34,385 nt of DNA from Chloroflexota bacterium. GTDB taxonomy: Bacteria; Chloroflexota; Limnocylindria; Limnocylindrales; CSP1-4. Shown in pieces: positions 30,924 to 34,385 of this stretch. The DNA is taken from contig JACVXW010000007.1 of NCBI GenBank assembly GCA_015661135.1, positions 3,062 through 37,446 of the forward strand, in the 5' to 3' direction. The translations under genes were made by a program, and so were the position numbers. How positions within the stretch are numbered: the first letter of the stretch is position 1; every line of letters starts with the position of its first letter. The notes below the pieces were generated by a model. That model saw nothing but the letters and a program-made list of their open reading frames with translations. It had not been told where the DNA came from and ran no database searches.

Positions 30924-31151
30924 TCAGCGCGTCGAGTTCGGCGACTCGTGGAGCAGGATCGGACGGAGCTCGATGAGTCGGAGGGCCGACTTGCTCCGGG
31001 CGACGACGGGGTTCACGCAGGGGCAGTAGCCGTTATGGGGGCAGACACCGCAGTTGCCATCGCAGTCGAGGGCGGCGGCGTAGCTGCAGTTCCGACAGTC
31101 TCGCTCACAGGCGATCAGGTCAACGAAGCTTGCTTCCTCGGCCTGCTTCAC
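30924..31151 (-). CDS. Small cysteine-rich protein, unknown function
   Basis: This 75-residue ORF has eight cysteines in a doubled C-x3-C-x2-C pattern (ACERDCRNC and DCDGNCGVC) followed by CPHNGYCPC, which suggests a zinc or iron-sulfur site. GTG 31151 is chosen because AGAGGG lies 6 nt upstream; GTG 31169 is an alternative. A very good promoter lies at 31246-31274. The last 25 residues (ARSKSALRLIELRPIL and on) overlap the 5' end of prfB in a different frame and resemble an RF2 N-terminus, so this ORF could be a separate protein, or a cysteine-rich head of the RF2 gene broken by an indel. I do not recognise the family. Confidence 0.5.
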   Translation of the reverse strand: MKQAEEASFVDLIACERDCRNCSYAAALDCDGNCGVCPHNGYCPCVNPVVARSKSALRLIELRPILLHESPNSTR

Positions 31152-31245
31152 GGATCCCTCTCTCAACACACCTTGGGCACGGCGGGTGGGCGCGGGGGCT
31201 GCCGATGGGACGAGCGCGTCCCGGAACTATCGGGAAGTTGCCCGG

Positions 31246-31274
31246 AGTATAGGCGGGGACCTGCGGATCGCCAA
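31246..31274 (-). promoter_or_regulatory. Predicted promoter of the Cys-rich ORF-prfB unit
   Basis: TTGGCG (31269-31274) and TATACT (31246-31251) are 17 bp apart on the minus strand. The transcript would begin near 31239, about 88 nt upstream of GTG 31151, and probably includes prfB and the GNAT gene. Confidence 0.65.
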
Positions 31275-31321
31275 GGGGGTGAATGCGATTTCGCGCGAAT
31301 TCCGTGCCAGAATCATGCTGC

Positions 31322-31822
31322 TCAAGGGAGTTGGGCGCCGAATTCCTCCGTGAAGACATGGCCGGCACCCAGGAAGTACACGGCCAACGCCGCGGCCTCG
31401 TGGAGAATCGCCCCGATTCGGCTGTCGCGACCACCCTCGGTCGGGCTCGTTCGCGTCGGGGACCCCCACGCCTGAACACCTTCGTCCGTGGCAATCCGGA
31501 GGACTCGCAGCATGTGGCTGGGGTCACTCACGAAAACGGCGCTCGTGAGCCCGCGGGCCGTCATCATGCCGGCAACGCTCTCGATCGACTCCAGCGTCGT
31601 CCGTCCGCGATCCTCGGCGAGGATGGCCTCGGCGGGCACGCCATGGTCGATCGCCCATGCGCGCGCTGCGGCTGCCTCGGTCGTCCGATCGCCGGTTGCC
31701 TTGCCGCCGGTCACCACCAGGAGGGGTGCGATCCCCGCCTGATACAGGGCCACGGCGTGTTCCAGCCGCGCCTCGAGCACGGGCGACGGCCGGCCGTCGT
31801 ACTGGGCAGCTCCGAGGATCAC
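31322..31822 (-). CDS. YdcF-like DUF218 protein, N-terminus missing or out of frame
   Basis: DUF218 proteins (YdcF, SanA, ElyC) are membrane-associated proteins tied to envelope functions. The core is present: VILGAAQYDGRPSPVLEARL, LLVVTGGKATGDRTTEAAAA, ESIESVAGMMTARGLTSAVF and SDPSHMLRVLRIA. GTG 31822 begins directly in the first core strand. The residues that should precede it (QAGRDEARP) are found upstream in another frame (about 31850-31870), which would join by one extra base near 31838. No membrane helix is found upstream, although relatives have one. It lies between prfB and secA on the same strand, 106 bp after the secA stop. Confidence 0.78.
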   Translation of the reverse strand: MILGAAQYDGRPSPVLEARLEHAVALYQAGIAPLLVVTGGKATGDRTTEAAAARAWAIDHGVPAEAILAEDRGRTTLESIESVAGMMTARGLTSAVFVSDPSHMLRVLRIATDEGVQAWGSPTRTSPTEGGRDSRIGAILHEAAALAVYFLGAGHVFTEEFGAQLP

Positions 31823-31927
31823 GATCGCGTCGGCGGGCCGGGCCTCGTCCCTCCCCGCCTGGTCCAGGATCCGGTTGGCGTCGGCGAGGCGAGGTCCCCG
31901 GCGCCGAGCTTCAGCGCCGCCGGCGGA

Positions 31928-34384
31928 TCAGGAGCCGTGGCACTTCTTGTACTTCTTGCCCGATCCGCACCAGCAGGCGTCGTTGCGGCCGATCTTCTCG
32001 CCCGTCGGCGTGTGGCCGGGTCTCGCCTGGGCCCCACCCAGACCGGGCAGACCGGCCCCGCCGCCCGAGGCCGCGATGCCCCCGCCCGACACGCCGCCGC
32101 GCAGCACGGCCCCACCCGCCACACCGACGCTCGGCCCCACCCCGCCGCCGGCCGTGACCGCCGGCCTCGCCTGTTGGCCCGGCCCGGCGAGCGGGAAGAC
32201 GCCTGCGGGGGGTGCTGCGGGCGAGGGTGCCCGCGTCAGCGTCACCCGGAAGATCGTGCTGGCAACCTGGTGGCGGATGAACCCGCCCAGTTCCTCGTAC
32301 AGCCGGAAGGCCTCCTTCCGGAACTCGTTCAACGGGTCCTGCTGCGCATAACCTCGCAGGCCGATGCCACGGCGCAACTCGTCCAGCTCGGTGAGGTGCT
32401 CCACCCACAGCGAATCGACCGTTCGGAGGAGGACGAAGCGCTCGATCAGGATCCACTCGGGCCCGATCTCGTCTTCCTTGGCGTCGAGCTTGGCGCCCGC
32501 CACCTCCTTGAGATGCACGCCGATCGCATCGGGGGTCCGCAGGTCCCAGAGCTCGTCCTCGTTCACGTCTTCGGCCGTGAAGCCAATCCGCCGGAGGGCC
32601 TCCACGAGGCCGTCCATCGTCCCGGTCTCGGGCCCGCCGCTGCCGGCGTGGGTATCGACGAGGACGTCGATCTCCTCGCCCAGGAAAGCCCGGACCGTCT
32701 CGGTCAGGTCCTCGTTGCGGAGGACCTTGTCGCGCTCGGCGTAGATCGTCTCGCGTTGCAGGTTGATGACGTCGTCGAACTCGACGACGCGCTTGCGGAT
32801 ATCGAAGTTGAAGCCCTCGACCCGGGTCTGGGCGCTCTCGATGGTCTTGCCCACGATGCCGGACTCGATGTAGGTGTCATCGTCCAGGCCAAGGCGCTCC
32901 ATGAGGCCGGTGACGCGCTCGGACGCGAAGCGCTTCATGAGGTCGTCGTCGAGCGAGAGGTAGAACCGGGACGAGCCCGGATCGCCCTGGCGGCCGGACC
33001 GGCCGCGGAGCTGGTTGTCGATCCGCCGGCTGTCGTGGCGCTCCGTGCCCACGATGTGGAGCCCGCCGGCCGCGACCACCCGCTCATGGTCCTCGTCGCA
33101 GATCGTCCTGGCCTCGGCGAGCGCCTCGTCGTAGGTCGCCTTGTCCACCTCGGCCGGGTTGAGTCCGCGCCGATGGAGGATTTCGGAGGCCAGCCCGGCG
33201 GGATTTCCGCCCAGCTGGATGTCCGTGCCGCGACCGGCCATGTTCGTCGCGATCGTCACGGCGCCGGTCTTTCCGGCCTGGGCCACGATCTGCGATTCCT
33301 TCTCGTGGAACTTGGCATTGAGGACTTCATGTTTCACGCCGCGCCGCTTGAGGAGCTCGCCCAGGATCTCGGACTTCTCGACCGAGACCGTGCCAACGAG
33401 GACCGGCCTCCCGACCTCCTGCATCGCGACGATCTCCTCGATCACCGCGTTGAACTTGGCGTTCTCGTTTCGGTAGACCAGGTCGGTCTCGTCCTCTCGG
33501 ATCATCGGCCGGTTGGTCGGGATGGCGACGACCTCCAGCTTGTAGATCTTCGAGAACTCCTCGGCCTCCGTCATCGCGGTGCCGGTCATGCCGGCGAGCT
33601 TGTCGTACAGCCGGAAGTAGTTCTGGAAGGTGATCGTGGCGAGCGTCACCGACTCGCGCTGGACCCGCAGCCCTTCCTTGGCCTCGACGGCCTGGTGGAG
33701 CCCCTCGCTCCAGCGACGCCCCGGCATCTGGCGACCGGTGAATTCGTCGACGATGACGATCTCGCCGTCCTTGACGATGTAGTCCCGGTCTCGCTTGTAG
33801 AGGGCGTGCGCGCGGAGCGCCTGCTCGAAGTGCCGGGCGAGCCGCGGGTCCGCGTCGTAGAGGTTTTCGACGCCGAGGAGCTTCTCCATCTTGTCGACGC
33901 CCTCCTCGGTCGGCGAGACCGCGCGATCCTTGAGGTCAATGAAGTAGTCGCCGCCCTCCTCCTCGCCCTCGGGGCGCTCGGAGAGCCGCGGCACGAGGCG
34001 GGCGAACTGGAAGTAGAGGTCCGCCGATTCCTCGGCCTGGCCGCTGATGATGAGCGGCGTCCGGGCCTCGTCGATGAGGATGTTGTCCACCTCGTCCACG
34101 ATCCCGAAGAACCGCTCGCGCTGGACCCGCAGGTCCAGCTCCGTGACCATGTTGTCGCGGAGGTAGTCGAACCCGAACTCGTTGTTCGTGCCGTAGGTGA
34201 TGTCGGCGGCATAAGCCTCGCGCCGGCTGACCGGCTTCAGGTTGATGAGCCGCTCGTCGTTCGTCGGGTACCCGGGCTCGAACACGAACGAGGTGTCGTG
34301 GGTGATCATCCCGACGCTCAGGCCCAGGAAGTGGAAGACCGGGCCCATCCACTGCGGGTCGCGTCGGGCGAGGTAGTCGTTGAC
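31928..34384 (-). CDS. secA: Preprotein translocase ATPase SecA, partial
   Basis: SecA drives export of preproteins through SecYEG. The frame is open at the right edge and begins VNDYLARRDPQWMGPVF, so the first 130 or so residues with Walker A are outside. Visible are DEVDNILIDEARTPLIISG (Walker B region), the preprotein cross-linking domain, the TGTAMTEAEEFSKIY and NMAGRGTDIQLGGNPAGLAS motor motifs, GTERHDSRRIDNQLRGRSGR, and the C-terminal SEC-C zinc motif CWCGSGKKYKKCHGS. A Gly/Ala/Pro-rich linker of about 60 residues precedes the zinc motif. An insert with GGDYFIDLKDRAVSPTEEG is usual for the family. Confidence 0.97.
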   Translation of the reverse strand, partial: VNDYLARRDPQWMGPVFHFLGLSVGMITHDTSFVFEPGYPTNDERLINLKPVSRREAYAADITYGTNNEFGFDYLRDNMVTELDLRVQRERFFGIVDEVDNILIDEARTPLIISGQAEESADLYFQFARLVPRLSERPEGEEEGGDYFIDLKDRAVSPTEEGVDKMEKLLGVENLYDADPRLARHFEQALRAHALYKRDRDYIVKDGEIVIVDEFTGRQMPGRRWSEGLHQAVEAKEGLRVQRESVTLATITFQNYFRLYDKLAGMTGTAMTEAEEFSKIYKLEVVAIPTNRPMIREDETDLVYRNENAKFNAVIEEIVAMQEVGRPVLVGTVSVEKSEILGELLKRRGVKHEVLNAKFHEKESQIVAQAGKTGAVTIATNMAGRGTDIQLGGNPAGLASEILHRRGLNPAEVDKATYDEALAEARTICDEDHERVVAAGGLHIVGTERHDSRRIDNQLRGRSGRQGDPGSSRFYLSLDDDLMKRFASERVTGLMERLGLDDDTYIESGIVGKTIESAQTRVEGFNFDIRKRVVEFDDVINLQRETIYAERDKVLRNEDLTETVRAFLGEEIDVLVDTHAGSGGPETGTMDGLVEALRRIGFTAEDVNEDELWDLRTPDAIGVHLKEVAGAKLDAKEDEIGPEWILIERFVLLRTVDSLWVEHLTELDELRRGIGLRGYAQQDPLNEFRKEAFRLYEELGGFIRHQVASTIFRVTLTRAPSPAAPPAGVFPLAGPGQQARPAVTAGGGVGPSVGVAGGAVLRGGVSGGGIAASGGGAGLPGLGGAQARPGHTPTGEKIGRNDACWCGSGKKYKKCHGS

Positions 34385-34385
34385 C

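Noticed and set aside
30920..30990. Canonical programmed +1 frameshift of prfB
   Set aside because: The two frames are in -1 relation and no CTT-TGA-C with an upstream SD-like element is present.
1..34385. tRNA, rRNA, insertion sequences or prophage genes
   Set aside because: None recognised; the only structural RNA is tmRNA.

Overview
The window is GC-rich throughout and carries a bacterial replication-origin neighbourhood. On the minus strand lies dnaA, dnaN, recF and dciA; diverging on the plus strand lies rpmH, rnpA, yidD, yidC and jag. High GC, a lipoprotein-type YidC, membrane GT-C glycosyltransferases and a tmRNA tag ending in LALAA suggest a Chloroflexota-like lineage (perhaps Limnocylindria). 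That placement is inference from gene content only. Several reading frames are broken in ways that look like consensus errors, which would fit a metagenome-derived contig.

Layout. 1-5.6 kb: surface or lipid-linked sugar genes. A long GT-C membrane protein runs off the left edge on the minus strand, and a plus-strand cluster holds a GT-C-like protein, a DUF2723 protein and a DPM1-like GT2. 5.6-9.3 kb (minus): bifunctional nuclease (DUF151), rhomboid protease, and a PP2C-like pseudophosphatase with a transmembrane segment and an external domain. 9.3-13.8 kb (minus): dciA, recF, dnaN and dnaA, with a candidate oriC between dnaN and dnaA. 13.8-19.5 kb (plus): rpmH, rnpA, yidD, yidC, jag and a VanW-family protein. 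A good promoter fires each way from the dnaA/rpmH gap, with a perfect 10-bp inverted repeat beside the dnaA promoter. 19.5-22.1 kb: a Fur-family regulator, an EamA transporter and a SAM methyltransferase. 22.07-22.44 kb (minus): ssrA (tmRNA). 22.5-24.9 kb (plus): a fused gamma-beta urease-like subunit and a divergent urease alpha subunit, with no nickel-accessory genes nearby. 24.9-34.4 kb (minus): smpB with an unusual leader, a CtpA-type protease, ftsX, ftsE, a GNAT gene, prfB, a small cysteine-rich ORF, a YdcF-like gene and secA, which runs off the right edge.

Working together: the core supplies replication initiation, clamp and repair functions, and membrane-protein insertion (YidC, YidD, SecA). 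Ribosome rescue and termination (tmRNA, SmpB, RF2) lie within about 9 kb. Many neighbours overlap by 1-4 nt (ATGA, GTGA, TTGA, CTGA), which indicates translational coupling.

The points most worth a second look are the orphan divergent urease, the smpB leader (complete anti-SD complement, 15-codon ORF, GAAA-capped hairpin), the eight-cysteine ORF at the prfB 5' end, the CTG start of recF, and the run of disrupted frames between 26.8 and 31.9 kb.
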